A DNA stretch of 64,000 nt from Datnioides undecimradiatus (taxonomy: Eukaryota > Chordata > Actinopteri > Lobotiformes > Datnioididae). The position numbers and the translations under genes were made by a program. Each line of letters begins with the position of its first letter. The first letter of the stretch is position 1. Of the stretch, positions 24,356 through 36,784 are shown piece by piece. The notes below the pieces were generated by a model. It was not told where the DNA came from and ran no database searches. It worked only from the letters and a program-made list of their open reading frames with translations. The stretch is from positions 4,477,501 to 4,541,500 of the forward strand of contig WARS01000043.1 of NCBI GenBank assembly GCA_008933995.1. Reading direction: 5' to 3'.

Positions 24356-27300
24356 GCTGCAGGAGCTTTCCCAACAGTTTAGGAACCTCTGGAGGAACCA
24401 GGGTCTAAATGAACTTCCCAGTACTCGATTTAACCCTCCAGTGTGTCCCCGCACAGGTGAGGAAGTGCTCTCTGAACAGGAACCTTTGGGGGTGTGGCCT
24501 GCAGCAGTGAGCACTTCTGATTGGACGACAGCATTTTGTTTCAGCCATTTTTAAGGAACATGGGGCCGTGAAGTTTCAGAAGAGCCTTATCAGACGTCAG
24601 CTGACCGAGTCGCCTGATGAGGACACAGGACTTCATGGAGTCTGGTCCATCTGCTTCCACCATGTGGTCCGTCTCATCTCTGGACTGACCTTGTCAGCGA
24701 TTGATTGCCTGATTGATTTGTTTTCAAGGCGATTGATTAATGGATTGATTGACTGACTGATGGCTGGAAAGACTGAAACAGGAGGAGCGTCTCTTTTTAA
24801 AATTCCCCTTCAGACTTGAGTCGTCCTCCGTTTTATAGCCGCCGAGCGGTTTGCCAACTTGGCCTCCGTCCTTCCTTGTTTCCTTTCGTCTCTCCTCTGC
24901 TTCGTCGCTTCGTTCCTCCTCATTTTCGATGTACTAAACTGAGGCAGGGAGCGTTTGGCAGCACCTCCAGCAACGTTGATCAATTAAAAAAACCCCAAAT
25001 GTCTAGAAAAGTGATTTAAATCAGAACCTTGATCAATGAAAACCTCAAATCAGACCTTTTCCTGGATTTCAGTGCACCTGGTTTTTAAAGAAAAGCTCCT
25101 CCTCGTGGGGTTTTGCATACGTTAGGAGGTATTATCTAATTTGACTCTTGATAATTGATTAAGGCCCGCTGCCGCTGGTGACTCAGTCGTATCGTGTTAC
25201 AGAGCCGCAGGATCGTATTTCCCCACGGCGTCCTTGCTCCGCGCCGGCTTCCTCCTCCCCCTCCGCATCTCTGTTCTCCCTGACGTTACAGAGCCTCGGC
25301 TGTCCTTTCGTCAGAATAAGCAGAACGCGCCCGGCGCTGCTGCTGCATCGTCCTTTTATTTTGCAGACGGCGTCGTCAGGAAGCAGGAAAGACGACGCAA
25401 CATCGGCGGACGGCGTGCTGGTCCAGGGTCAGGGCAGCAAAGCTGAAAAGAGACGAGAATCCTAAATAGGCCACGTTTGGGCCTTCAACGAAGTTCCTTA
25501 ATTAAGTTTTTGAAGTTTGACTTAAATCGAGCCACCGACAGCAAAGTACGGGTCAAACTGCTGGAATGCAGCAACGGCTAATGAGTAAATTTCACAGATT
25601 TCAACAAATTAAGGTGAACAAATACTGGAAGTCTCGGCTGATTAGACGCGAGCGGCTCAGATCAGGGTCAAAACTGCCCAACGGTGGAGTTTAAATGAAG
25701 GTGAAGTAATCTGATTGGCCGACCTGTCGCTGCTGTATTAAGGTCAGGTGAAGCGATGGATTTGGAGCTCCGGTACAAGCGCGGCGTCGCTATCGGCTGA
25801 GTCGCGGCGTCGCACGCAGGGCGAGGGAAAGGTGCCTGCACATCGACGAGTGTTCAGCCGCGCACAGTTCTCAGAGAAAATGCACACACCTTACTAAATT
25901 AGCATCCTCCTCCACTACACACACACACACGCAATCATTAACCCCTCTGCTGACCTTTGACCCGACCCCTGCGATAAGTTCCACTCTGATTTTCTCCAAT
26001 CCTGTTAAGAGCTTTACAAAAAGATAGATTACCAGCTGAGCGCAGGGACGGAGGGGCTGGTGGACAAGATGGAGATGGAGGTGGTGGAGAGGAGCCTTTT
26101 AACGGATATGGATTATTGGAGAACGATCATTTACAAGTTCCAGGAAGTCACAATCAGGCGCCAATTACCCCAAATCTGATCATTTTCACATTGAATGTTA
26201 AGAATTCGGGTTGCAGAAGCCTCCACGTTAAGACAGATGGATGCTCGAGCGAAGAGTAATTTGCAGGGAGTAATGAGCGTCATGCCTCCGACCGTCCGCG
26301 GCATGTGACAGGAAGAGGCGGCGGTGGAGGGGGAAGGATGGAGGGAAATGAGAAGCAAGACTTTGCACGGGTTGCTGCGTATCCCTATTTGTTGCCTCCT
26401 AATGAGTTCCACAGCGAGAGCGATTGCAAAGGGTTCGACCTTGATGCCTCGTGTGCGGGAACAAGCATGCGTGCTGTTCATTACGTCGCGCGTTAGTGCG
26501 ACATTAATGCAAGCGGGAGACGGAGAAGGCCACGCGCCGTGTTTCTTACTGCAGGGATTAAAGAAATGAATTTACAGAGCAGGAGAGAGGAAGAGGAGAG
26601 AGGAGGGAAAAGGAAGAAGTAATAAAGGGAAGGAGGGGAGGATGAAAGGAAGGATGCAGGAAATGATGGATGACATGAGGCCTCAGTTGAGTTTGTTAAC
26701 TTTTGGACAGCTAGCCAATCCGGTCCGACGGCCAGCCGGGATCAGCTCGCCCTGTTAATTGCTAACGAAGCTATTGAGAATGCCATCAGATACGCTGATC
26801 CGCCGGTGATGGATTCAGTCCTGAAGCGGCAGAGGAAAAGCTGCAGCTTCAGGACTTCAGGACTAATGGCGCCTGATCTGACGCGAAGGACGAGATCTCA
26901 GTAGAAAAGGTTCCCAAACTGGGATCAGGACCAGCCGATGGGGTCTGAAGATAGATCTCAGGGTGAATGTGAGGATCTCAGAGATCTCAGTGGTGCTCTG
27001 ATTCCTGAATTTTACCTCGTGAACCGATCACGATTGTGGTTTTTCATGCCGCGCACACGCAAGAAAGACTGCCCAGCTGACGGGCCGACGCAGGATAAAA
27101 GCTCGTCTGCAGCAGTGGTGTTCCTACGTCTGGGGTCACATGCATTATGAATAAGAGAAGAAGTCGTCCACCAAGAGGACCGCGGCGTCCTGATAGATCG
27201 AGTGCAGGGGTTCGTGGCGCAGTCGAAGGCCGAGTCCGAGCGACGGGGAATTAGATCCGGGGACAGCCGGACACCTGAGACTGGAACATCGCAGGCACCG

Positions 27301-29081
27301 AGGGTTAAAACCCGCTCGGTGGCAATTTAATCAGCAGAGGTCCCTCACAGGGAACATGGAAAGTGGTTACCAGTGCTTAAAGAGATTGCACCTCCACATG
27401 TTGGAGGAAGTGACGCCGAAGGACACAGAGGACAATGTGATGCAGATAACAATGGAGCCTGCTCTTTAAATGAAAGGAAAGTGGATTTTGACGCTCGTGT
27501 CTCTCTGAATTTGTATTATTGATCCTTTAAACGGCCGAAAAAACCTTTTTTTTTTGTTCTATGACTTCGTTTGAGGTCACATTGGTTGAAATTTTGCTCA
27601 GTTGCACCATTTTTGTCGCTTTTCAATCAGCGTCTTTCCCTTTTGTAGCTCTAAATGTAAGAGCCCGACTGAAAGGGAAACTGATTCAATCCTCTTAAAC
27701 TCTGTAAACACTCTCCCGACGCCCTCTTTCCTTTTTCCATTCAGTGTTTTTTCCTTTTTTTTCCTCGCTTCCCATTCTGTTCTCGCACTGAAGCGTCGCC
27801 CTGAATGAACCCGGCTGTCCCGGCCCCGGCGCCGCCTCAGCTGCCACCACCGCTCTTATTCCTGAGCTCTGAATCGGCTTTCCCGCTCCGATCCCATTAC
27901 CCTGCGGGGACGCTACCTGCAGAGTCAAGGCGGCAGCTCTCCGCTCCTTTTAGCCCACCGCCTCCCTCTTGTCTTCATCCCTCCGTCATCATCCTCAGCC
28001 GCTCTGTCACTCACAGTTTCTCCGCGGGTCTCTTCCCGGCTGTTGACGTTCACAGTTTTGACTGGTGCGAGCCGAGGGTTCGCTCCAGACGGCGACCGGT
28101 GTTGCACTTAAAGCGGCTTTTCGATGCTCTGCACTGTTTTACACCGTTGCATTCAGGATGTTTTTCAGCCGTAATGAGCATTTATAGCATTTCTGCACAG
28201 CACCAAATCACAAAGGCTGTCTGAAGGCACTCGTCTCGTATCTAGACCAGACTACACCCAACAGTTCCCACCATGAGCAAGCACAATGCTCAGCGCGCTG
28301 CACCACTTTCTGCACCAGTTTACCAAAGAAACGTTTGCAGGGGGGATGATCACACACTGCACTGCCCTGATTTTATTGAACCAGTCATCTGAACCAGTAT
28401 TGCGAGAAACGTGCACTGATAAAGTGACTGCATCACACTTATTTGTGCAAAAGCTAATAAATTAGCGTTTAAAGTTAAGATGTTTTATGCAATTTGCAAA
28501 CATACATACTGAAACTTACATTAAATCACTGCAAATTAGGGAAAACTACATCAGAAACGGGTTTCACAGCCGAACAGAGGCACCGATTTTCAAAACAATC
28601 AATCAAACGATTCATTTTTTAATAATTTAACTTAGTTTCCATCAAATGTAATGAATAACACATGAAAGTTGAGGCCGTGTTGTCCTTCCTGTGGCAGCTG
28701 AACTCTGAGCCGCCAGCTGTGTTTTAGCGTTTCCCCACATTTATCCTCCATTCGCGCTCCCAGCTCTGCATCTGTCGCCCACCACCCGTCTCACATTTCA
28801 GCTCGCCGCTGCGTTGCCCTTCACTCGCTCTCGATTGGCTGCGGCTTTATCCGTCGGCCAGTGGAACGGTCCGATTTAGCCTTGACTGCTAATCTGACAA
28901 CAATTAAGCCGGGTGCTTAGCGATGAGGTGGAGTGGGCGTGGCTCTGGCCCCCCGCTGCTCACAGAGCAGAGGCAGGAAGTGCAGCTCCATCGATCAGGT
29001 GATGCGTCTCCGTGCAGGAGGTTCACATAATTCAGTCACGGCTGCAGTTAGCAGATACGGAAACGATAACACAAACAAACG

Positions 29082-29087
<6 letters not shown>
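24356..29087. other. Non-coding stretch without large repeats
   Basis: A GATT/GACT-rich patch near 24690-24770, a short AC run at 25918-25930, purine-rich 26580-26680, and a GC-rich patch at 27800-28100 with a proline-rich open frame that I do not recognise. No gene supported. Confidence 0.6.
25951..25963 (-). promoter_or_regulatory. DR1 element on the minus strand
   Basis: TGACCTTTGACCC is the reverse complement of GGGTCAAAGGTCA, the classic DR1 consensus used by HNF4 and PPAR/RXR. An ERR-type extended half-site TTAAGGTCA lies 205 bp upstream at 25738-25746. Confidence 0.4.

Positions 29088-29115
<28 letters not shown>
29088..29115. repeat. AC array
   Basis: Uninterrupted (AC)14. Confidence 0.95.
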
Positions 29116-29117
<2 letters not shown>

Positions 29118-30108
29118 AGCAGAGCTGCACGCTGGGGTTTAATCAGCCCGCTCTGTTTGGCTTACTGTGTGTATTTCCATCCCTCTGTCATTAGCCTCTT
29201 ACAAGCGAGGGGACGGGCGAGGGCTCACCTGGGCCGCCGCTTCCAGATTTAGCCTCCGTGCCTCTGACGCTCCTCCTAGCTGGGGGATGGCGCGATGGAG
29301 GGATTAGGTTGCAGAGTGACAGAGGTTGGCTGGAGGTGAGATCACTGTAACGGATCTCCCAGCAGGAAGGAAGAGCCGTAGACGGACCGGCTTCCACGCC
29401 GTCAGCCACCCAAAGAAACCTTGAATTAACCGACGAAAGTGACTCGGTGGGCGACCGCATGACTTGTTTGAATGTCACAGAGGCCGCCAACCATCGCCTG
29501 CATCACTGTTTACCGCTCAGTGGAAGGCAGCAGCGTTAATGTGTAGGGTTTTTTGGGGGGGTTGGAAGTCATTAGTATTATTTATGAGGGTCATTATAAG
29601 AGTTATGAGAGCATTAGCGCCGTGTTCTCCCGTCCCGTGGGAAGCTTTTGGGCGTCCAAGATTAAAAAACAAAAAGGTCTGAGGCTCTGACACAGAACAA
29701 ACGAGGACGTTTTCCTCCTTTTGGAACGTTTTTCTCTGACGTCCGAAGGTGTTTCATGCTTTTGAAGTTTTTATTTGAAGCAACTGAGCTGAAATCCAAA
29801 ACACGAGGCGCAATTAAGTCCCAGTTTAGGCCGGAGCGGCAACAGAAAGCTCCTTTGCGCTGCAGATTAAAGACAGAAATTAAAACTGTAAGAAGAGACT
29901 CAAAGACTGAAGTCTGATGTTGCACAAGCCTCAGAGGGTTTCACCTTTCAGCGGCGGCGGCAGATCGTCCAACAGGAACCAGAGTGAAAAGAACGAGCGT
30001 TTGATTGAACTCTTGAGCGTTTTGTGGAGTTGGGGCTGGAAGCGGCATCGGCAGCACTCAATAACACTTGTTGTTGTATTGACTGAAGGCCAGAAATCAT
30101 TTGGAGGC

Positions 30109-30111
<3 letters not shown>

Positions 30112-30158
<47 letters not shown>
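30112..30158. repeat. GT array
   Basis: Uninterrupted, about 46 bp. Confidence 0.96.
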
Positions 30159-30161
<3 letters not shown>

Positions 30162-30374
30162 GCGAGAGGGAGAGATAAACAGGAAGTGTATGAAGGAGCA
30201 TGTGTGTGTTTGAGACAAAGCGGGAGGAAGAGCGCCTTTGATGATGATGCCTGCGCGTGATAGAGACAGAGAACAAAGGAAACGGTGCAGATGTGTGTTT
30301 CTGTCACTGAGTCAGTGTGAGAGCGACTGACGTCCGTCTTTTCATCACTTCCTGCTCAGTAACTGATCATAATG

Positions 30375-30402
30375 AGGTCAGAAGGTCAGAGGTCAGAGGT
30401 GC
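30375..30402 (+). promoter_or_regulatory. Cluster of AGGTCA half-sites (DR2 and DR1)
   Basis: Half-sites AGGTCA at 30375, 30383 and 30390 are spaced by 2 and 1 bases, followed by a near half-site AGGTGC at 30397. The array can be read as DR2 plus DR1. It lies about 255 bp upstream of the foldback element. Confidence 0.4.
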
Positions 30403-30656
30403 CACCAGCCGTGCTCCTCACAGCAGAGAGGAACTGGACGCAGCCGCTGTTTAATTTGTCACAAATGCTTAATTGGATTAAGTCTAATCCCTCACATGTA
30501 GTAAGAGCAGTTTAATTCCTGCACAGATTCAGATTACAGAGAAATACACTTCCTGGATTAACTGTTGTTGCAGTTAGAACGTGCATGAAAGAGGAGCGAG
30601 GCCGTTTACACGATCGATCTGCTGCAGATGGAGTCAGTCGGTGCGTCAGTTTCACT

Positions 30657-31287
30657 TTAAAGGGATAGTTTGGGTTTTTCTGACGTGGCTGTATGAGGTG
30701 AAGCCCGTGTTTGGTGAGGCAGCAGAGGTCCTGGTGCAGGAATCAAAGCAATTCATGGAAAATGTTTAAGTGTTTGTCATATTTAGTCTGTTTTGTGCAG
30801 TTTATTTTGCCCTTATATGGGGGAAACTGACGCGGTTGCATCCATCTTTGCTTCGTCTAAATCCACCAAACTCCATTGACATAAACAGTAATTTTACCTT
30901 CCAGAACACAGGAGTCACTTATCTATTGCCGCCTTGATTTGTTTTGTTTGTTTGTGCTTTTGTGTCTCTGGTGAATCCAAACTAACTTTCCAGAGCACCA
31001 GAGTCACACAGAAAAACAAACAAACCAGCAAATCGAGGCGGCGGTAGACCGAACGACGCCCGACTTACGAGAGCTAAAATTACTGTTTTTGTGAATGGAG
31101 TCTGGTGTATTTGGAAAAAGCATAGATGGATGTTATAACCACCATCTAACAGGAAGCAGTGAAATATTCACTCCTGCTGCTTCTCCACACTGGAGGCGTG
31201 CTGACCTCCACCTTCTGTAGGTAACGCGCTCGTTATGGAGAAGAGCCTCAAACAACCGCACTAAAACACCCCAAACTATCCCTTCAA
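30657..31287. mobile_element. Foldback MITE-like element with long inverted repeats
   Basis: The left end reads TTAAAGGGATAGTTTGGG and the right end CCCAAACTATCCCTTCAA, a near-perfect terminal inverted repeat. The possible target duplication is TTAA, mutated to TCAA on the right. Internally, 30842-30985 pairs with 31005-31131: both contain ACTCCATT, AACAGTAATTTTA, a GCCGCC..GATTTG block and TTTGTTTG in opposite orientation. The element is therefore one large imperfect hairpin of about 630 bp centred near 30980. It encodes no protein, so it would have been moved in trans. The TTAA duplication suggests a piggyBac-type source, but the superfamily is uncertain. Confidence 0.75.
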
Positions 31288-31591
31288 GCTGCTGAGATAA
31301 ACTCACTTCGTCTCGCGGTGCATTTAATATCCATTTACCAGCCGCACCGACAAGCCCGCCTTCATGAGCAACTTGTCACTGATAACAGTCGGAAATTAGC
31401 AGCGAATAAATCTCGAAGGCGCAGACTCGAGTCTTTCGGGACCTCGTTCAGGTCGGTGCACGTCGGGGCTGCACAGCTGCTCGGCTTAGGAAGTTATTTT
31501 AGGTGAGCTGCGGCTTGATTGGCGTCAGAACATGCATCAAATAGCTGTTTAAACTGGAGGGAGGGATATTATTACTGTGTTGTAGTGTATG

Positions 31592-31635
<44 letters not shown>

Positions 31636-31740
31636 TCACCCTGGAGCAGCAGTGATGGGAACAGCCAGTACTTTGGTTTTCAGCAGCGCCCCACTTCCTT
31701 CTCAATTGGCCTCATTTGTGCTCATCGCAGCACATTCACA

Positions 31741-31777
<37 letters not shown>

Positions 31778-31998
31778 CGTGTTCGACCTCATGACTTACT
31801 GACTGACTGCGAGCCCGCCGGTCGTTCACTGAGTTAAAGGAAGTTAACTTAATGAATTTAAAAGGGAAAATTAGACAGAATGCTCCTTTAAAGGGTTTGG
31901 CAAATGTAATACAGCTGTCACACACACACACACACACACTACTTAAGCATGTAATGAGAAACACTAGCTGCCAATTTAGTCTTTCATTCATTAAATCT

Positions 31999-32036
<38 letters not shown>

Positions 32037-32372
32037 TGTGTAACAAAGCCATACATTAACATAAATCATTTTATCTGTCATGTGGTAGCAACACTGCATC
32101 AGATGAAGGTCACACACACACACACACGAGTTGCCACCAGAGCTGGTCTGATTAGATTTGATTGATTCCATAATAATCTCCATTCATATTGCATTATCAA
32201 GCACTGTGTGTGTGTGTGTGTGTGTGTGGCAGGTCATCTGTGTCTGGCAGCAGCTCCTCAAGTCACCAGCAGCCTGTGGAAGAACTGGTCATGAGACCAG
32301 GATGAGAGCTAAATATAGACACACACACAGAAAGCTGCCTGTGTGTGTGTGTGTCGGTAAGAGTGTGTGTGT
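31592..32372. repeat. Cluster of CA and GT arrays
   Basis: AC 31592-31630, AC 31740-31776, AC 31919-31940, GT 32001-32042, AC 32112-32128, GT 32204-32228, and short AC/GT runs at 32318-32372. AC arrays alternate with GT arrays. Confidence 0.95.
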
Positions 32373-33906
32373 GTGTGCAGCATCTGAACGAACCGGCGAA
32401 CTTATCAAAGAATCAGATTTGCATTCTGGGTAACGTCTCCTGTCTTTCCATTTATTTTTGTGTTGCCGTCCCTCGCTCGTCTCCGGAGGAGAGAGAGAGA
32501 CGCTCCAGAGGGAGCCGAGCGACAATCTCTCCGGGGAGCCGAGCGACCGCCGGGTTCGTCAGGAACACGTTTCATTTAGGAGAATCAAGATTTTGGAAGA
32601 CTTGACTTTCTCCGTCTGTCACTCTTCGGTCTCTCGCTTTAAGGCTCAGAGTATATTTGCCTTTAAAGGGCGCGAGTGTACCTGCAGGATTACGTCCGCG
32701 CCGGAGCCGGCGAGGGTCGATCCTTTCAGGGCAAAAACCTGAAACATCTCCAGCGAGAGGTTTTGCATTAAGCATCTGTTTTAACTGTGTTAGAGCTCAG
32801 TTTGCTCTGGAAGCCAGTCTGAGTGCAGACCGGAGGAGCATGAAGAGATTCACGTGAAATAAAGCGGCAGTTTGCCATTTTATATCGTGACGGTCCAGTT
32901 TAAAAAGCCATTAAATCACCTTTAAGGGATTTCTCCTTTACTTAAGCAGCGATAGCAGATAACCTGTGATTAAAAATTCAAATATAGGATAAAATATTTC
33001 TAAAAAAATCAAAAAAAATGGGAGAAACAAGTGTTAAAACCTGCACAAACTGTAGCTGTTGGTTATAAGTTAAAGATCTAACCTGCTTGGAACAATAATG
33101 TAAAACTGACGTCACTCCTGCAACAGTAAATATGCAACCTGTGAAAGCTGAATTCATTTCGTGCACGAGTTGGCGAACGGGACGCGTGCTGACGTGCAGT
33201 CGCTCTGTCCCTTTAAAATCAGATTGTCCACTGTCGCAGAGGAACTTTGCACTTTGCAGCGGCTGCCTGTGTAAAACAGCCTCCTAGCGTCAAACTCTGC
33301 ACGCATGAATCATTTAGCACAGAGGAGCTCAGACATCCAACAGAAACGCTGTGTTTTTGAGCGAAGGGGCTTTAAATATCGTCGGGTTTTGGATTGTTGC
33401 ACGAAGATTAAACACTTAAAAGATGCTTTATTGCGCTCCGACAACTCGAGACGATCATTTGTCACAATTTTTATCCGTTTCGTGCTCTGAAGCATTTAAC
33501 ATCGATTATACATCGCAGATGAGCAGATCGCGACGGGATCATTGGTCGTGTCTGGTTTGCAGTCGAAGGAGGTTTGGAAAGTGAGTCTTGGAGCATTGAT
33601 GGTTTGGATGTGGCTGAAGGAAACAAGCTGCAGCAGAGGCCGTCAGCGTGCGCCGAGCTGCTCCGGCTGCGCGCGCATGTTGACTGTGTGAATGTAAAGC
33701 AGGTCTTTTAAAAAACATTTTGGCGCTCGGCGAAGCTGCTCGGGATAAATAAAGATTAGGCAGCGTGAGATAATGATTCCCATTGATCTGCATCCTAATT
33801 CAGCTCCTGTCCGTACCCTCGTGAGTTTTCATTGTCTGACTTTGTACCTCAATAATCAAACAGCACATAATTGGCTTTTTGTGGCCCTTATTAAACATGG
33901 AGGAGG
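32373..33906. other. Non-coding, no repeats of note
   Basis: Contains the isolated CRE at 33107-33114. No gene recognised. Confidence 0.6.
33107..33114. promoter_or_regulatory. Perfect CRE palindrome
   Basis: TGACGTCA is the full CREB/ATF consensus. It is isolated, with no partner site seen nearby. Confidence 0.3.
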
Positions 33907-33957
33907 GTGTGTGTGTGTGTGTGTGTGTGTGGTGGGGGGGGGGGGTGTCCCTTTTTT
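33907..33957. repeat. GT array, G run and T run
   Basis: GT 33907-33931, then GGTGGGGGGGGGG, then CCC and a T8 run. A strongly strand-biased block. Confidence 0.93.
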
Positions 33958-35499
33958 TTGTGTTGGCTGTAATTAAGCACATCCCTTGTCTGTTGGCTGC
34001 AGAGGAGGAAAATGAGTCGGGGAAGTTTAAACTGTGCAGCTTCGGCTTCTCATCACCTGTCAACAGATTGCTCACGGAGCCGACGCTTCGTGTCGCGATG
34101 GAGCATCGGGCGAGGGAAGGGGCACCTCAGAAGGTCGCAACGTTATCTTACCGGGGTCGCGGCATCATCAGCTCCTCCTCCTTGGGCGCAGGAAGGATTT
34201 AAGGTTTCCGTCTCGTTTTGAAATCCAGGAAAAGAACAAGCGCCTCAGCGGAAAAGCCAACGAGGAGCTCACCCGGGCTGACTAAGCGGCGCGCGTTCTG
34301 CGGGATATTCAGCGCGCAGACACATCAGCAATTAGCGCCTGGCACCAACGAAGAAGAATGAAAAAGATCAAGACTCGTCTGGATTGCCACTTGCACAGGG
34401 AAAAGCTGTTAATTCAGTGCCGGTTTGCAGAGCTCCATGTTCACGTGCGCGGTTTTCCTCATTTGCGGGGGTTGTGAGTCAATGCGTCGTGAGCGGCGCC
34501 GCGGGGACGTCTGAGGTGTCATTTATAAACCACTTCCTGTCAAAGTGACCTACAAGAAAGTGAGAGTTAAGGCACTGGGACACTTAACGGAGCCCCCAGC
34601 CTGGCGCCCTGCCTTATATCTTCCATGTCACTTCAATGTGTGCGTGGATGGAAGGTGATTACAACTCTCCATCCGGCTCCTCTCATCACCATTTTTCAGC
34701 TATATGGGCTGCGGTCTGTCACTTAACCTTCACATGCACCCCCCCCCACCACCATCACAGACCCCCTCCCCATTTTCTGTCTGACAGTGATGCTCAGAGA
34801 AGGTTTAAGGCGTCCGTTAAAGCTCAAAACTCGGTTCAGACATTGGAGAAAGTCCAAAATCAGGTCAAATATCACTTTAATTGTTAGTTGCATGCAACGT
34901 TATAATTAACTGTTGTTGGAAAAGACCTTTTCTCTGATTAGTGGCAGTGATGCAGTGAATTTTTACCGTTTTTGCAGCAAAGTATTCAGAATTTTCCTCT
35001 TTTTCTGTTAGAAAAGCTTCCAAAGCAGCTTTTTCAGAAGTGAAACCTGCATTTTAGACCTTTTTAAAGCGAGGGATCCATCTGAAAAAACCCTTTAATT
35101 TGATGAAAATGAATGAAAATAACATTTGTTTTCGTTGCTGCGGCTCGCTCTGAGCATCCACCGCGTCCATAAAGGTCAACGGCAGTATTTAACTCTGCGG
35201 TTTGTCACTCCTGATGGATGAAAAACATTTTGGGAATCGAGTTAAAGTGCAGAATTAGTTCGGCCGTTCTGCACTAAGCAAGAAGGATTTCTACAAACGG
35301 AGCTGCGGCTTCGTGTTGCTGTTGTCTAAAACTGCTTTAGCGGCTCTGAACTGTGCGGTACCAAAGCCTGTGAGGGTCAAATCACATTATTCATGAAACA
35401 CACCACCGGTTCTGGTAGCTAACCTGTCTTCCCCTGCACCCCTGATCTACAGCCAAGGGTTGAGGGAGGTTGACCTTGTATGGTGATGGTGGTGGTGTA
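33958..35499. other. Non-coding, nothing distinctive recognised
   Basis: A C run near 34740 and an ERR-type half-site TAAAGGTCA at 35170-35178. No gene recognised. Confidence 0.6.
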
Positions 35500-35524
35500 T
35501 CTGTGTGTGTGTGTGTGTGTGTGT
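35500..35524. repeat. GT array
   Basis: Uninterrupted, preceded by GGTGATGGTGGTGG. Confidence 0.95.
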
Positions 35525-36760
35525 CTCTAAAGGGAAGTTTGGACAGTCCAGAACACTGGCGAGGACTCACCGGCACATGACCGGGCTTGTGACTGACCTT
35601 ACATAACATTACAAAGGGGCCTGTTGTAGAGCTGCCAGGACGGCGTTAGCCAGGCCTTTGATTAATCTCTGTGGATCAATAAAGTGTCACATCATTATCA
35701 GAAACAAAGTCGCGGACGGTTCATGTGAAGGGCGTCTTTTAGCTCAACTAACACCAAGATTACGTCGACTCTTCACAGCTCGTATGCCTGCGCAAACGCT
35801 CTGAAAAGGGACATTACAGCTTTGCACGGGAGAAGAAAGCTGGGTCGTATCCGCATGTTGCACTCAGTTTCTCAGCAGGTTCTTGAGCATGAGGTGCATT
35901 TACACTGAAAAAACAGGGAAATCTTCCTTTTTTAACCCTTTTAGATCAAATCCTTGCTCGTACTATGCACCGATTTAACTATTTATACCAAGAAAATGAC
36001 AAAAATCTAAATATTTTTATTCTTTTATCAGCATCTGATCGTGTTTTCTTCCTGAAAAAACACGACCTGTGCTTTTGTAAACTTGACCCAACCAGTTTTA
36101 ACCAATAATATCAAAACCTGAACCTCCATTAACCCCCATTCACTCTCCATGTTTGTTAGGACTCCATGCGCTCTGTCCCGGCTGCTAATCCTGCACCGCT
36201 ATGCAGCTTTAAATGTCGCTTCGTCTGGATTTGAAGTATTGTGCACTGAAAAGATGCAAAATGCAAACTCAAAGACATTGTTAATTGTTTTTGCCTCATT
36301 TTAGCCTCATATAAAACAGCAAAGTCTGGTGTAAACATTCGTATATGTGCCGTATGGACTCACATTAGTTAGCGGCTAATCGCTAGCTTGTTTGTAAGCA
36401 CAGTTTATATTTTTAGCTTTCAGCCTAAGGCTGTTTCTTTTAAAAGTGGCTTTTTAACTCCACCCCCAAAGACTTAACCCAACCAATAATATCACCGCAG
36501 CCTCCGGGAACTTCTTGTGTAACTAAAATCCCAATAAGCTATTCATAGAAAACCAACGGAAAGACGTGGAGCTTAACCTCAGCACCGCGGTGCGAAGTCA
36601 AACTAGAGATAACCCTTTGAAAGAATGTGTCATGTGTGTGCGTTTGCGTGTGTTTAAAGATAGAAGTGAAGGATGCAGTCCAGCACATCCGCATGCTACA
36701 GCACCGCCGCAGTGTGGCCTCTCCATATCCACTCGCTCGTTTTAGCCCAGATAGCTCACC

Positions 36761-36784
36761 CACGTGCAGGCCCGCTATAAATAG
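36761..36784 (+). promoter_or_regulatory. E-box CACGTG next to a MEF2 site
   Basis: CACGTG (36761-36766) is followed eight bases later by CTATAAATAG (36775-36784), which fits YTAWWWWTAR, the MEF2 consensus. The second motif could also be read as a TATA-like sequence. Confidence 0.35.

Noticed and set aside
24260-24374. CRISPR-like regular repeat
   Set aside because: It is a simple GACA/GGCA tetramer array without spacers, in a vertebrate genome.
27805-28224. Proline-rich 139-codon open frame in a GC-rich patch
   Set aside because: No recognised motif and low-complexity composition; a CpG-rich patch alone does not support a gene.
35640-35700. CTGTGGATCAATAAAGT, resembling a LINE 3' end or a polyadenylation signal
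   Set aside because: No LINE coding motif upstream, no tail repeat and no gene ending here; too short to call.
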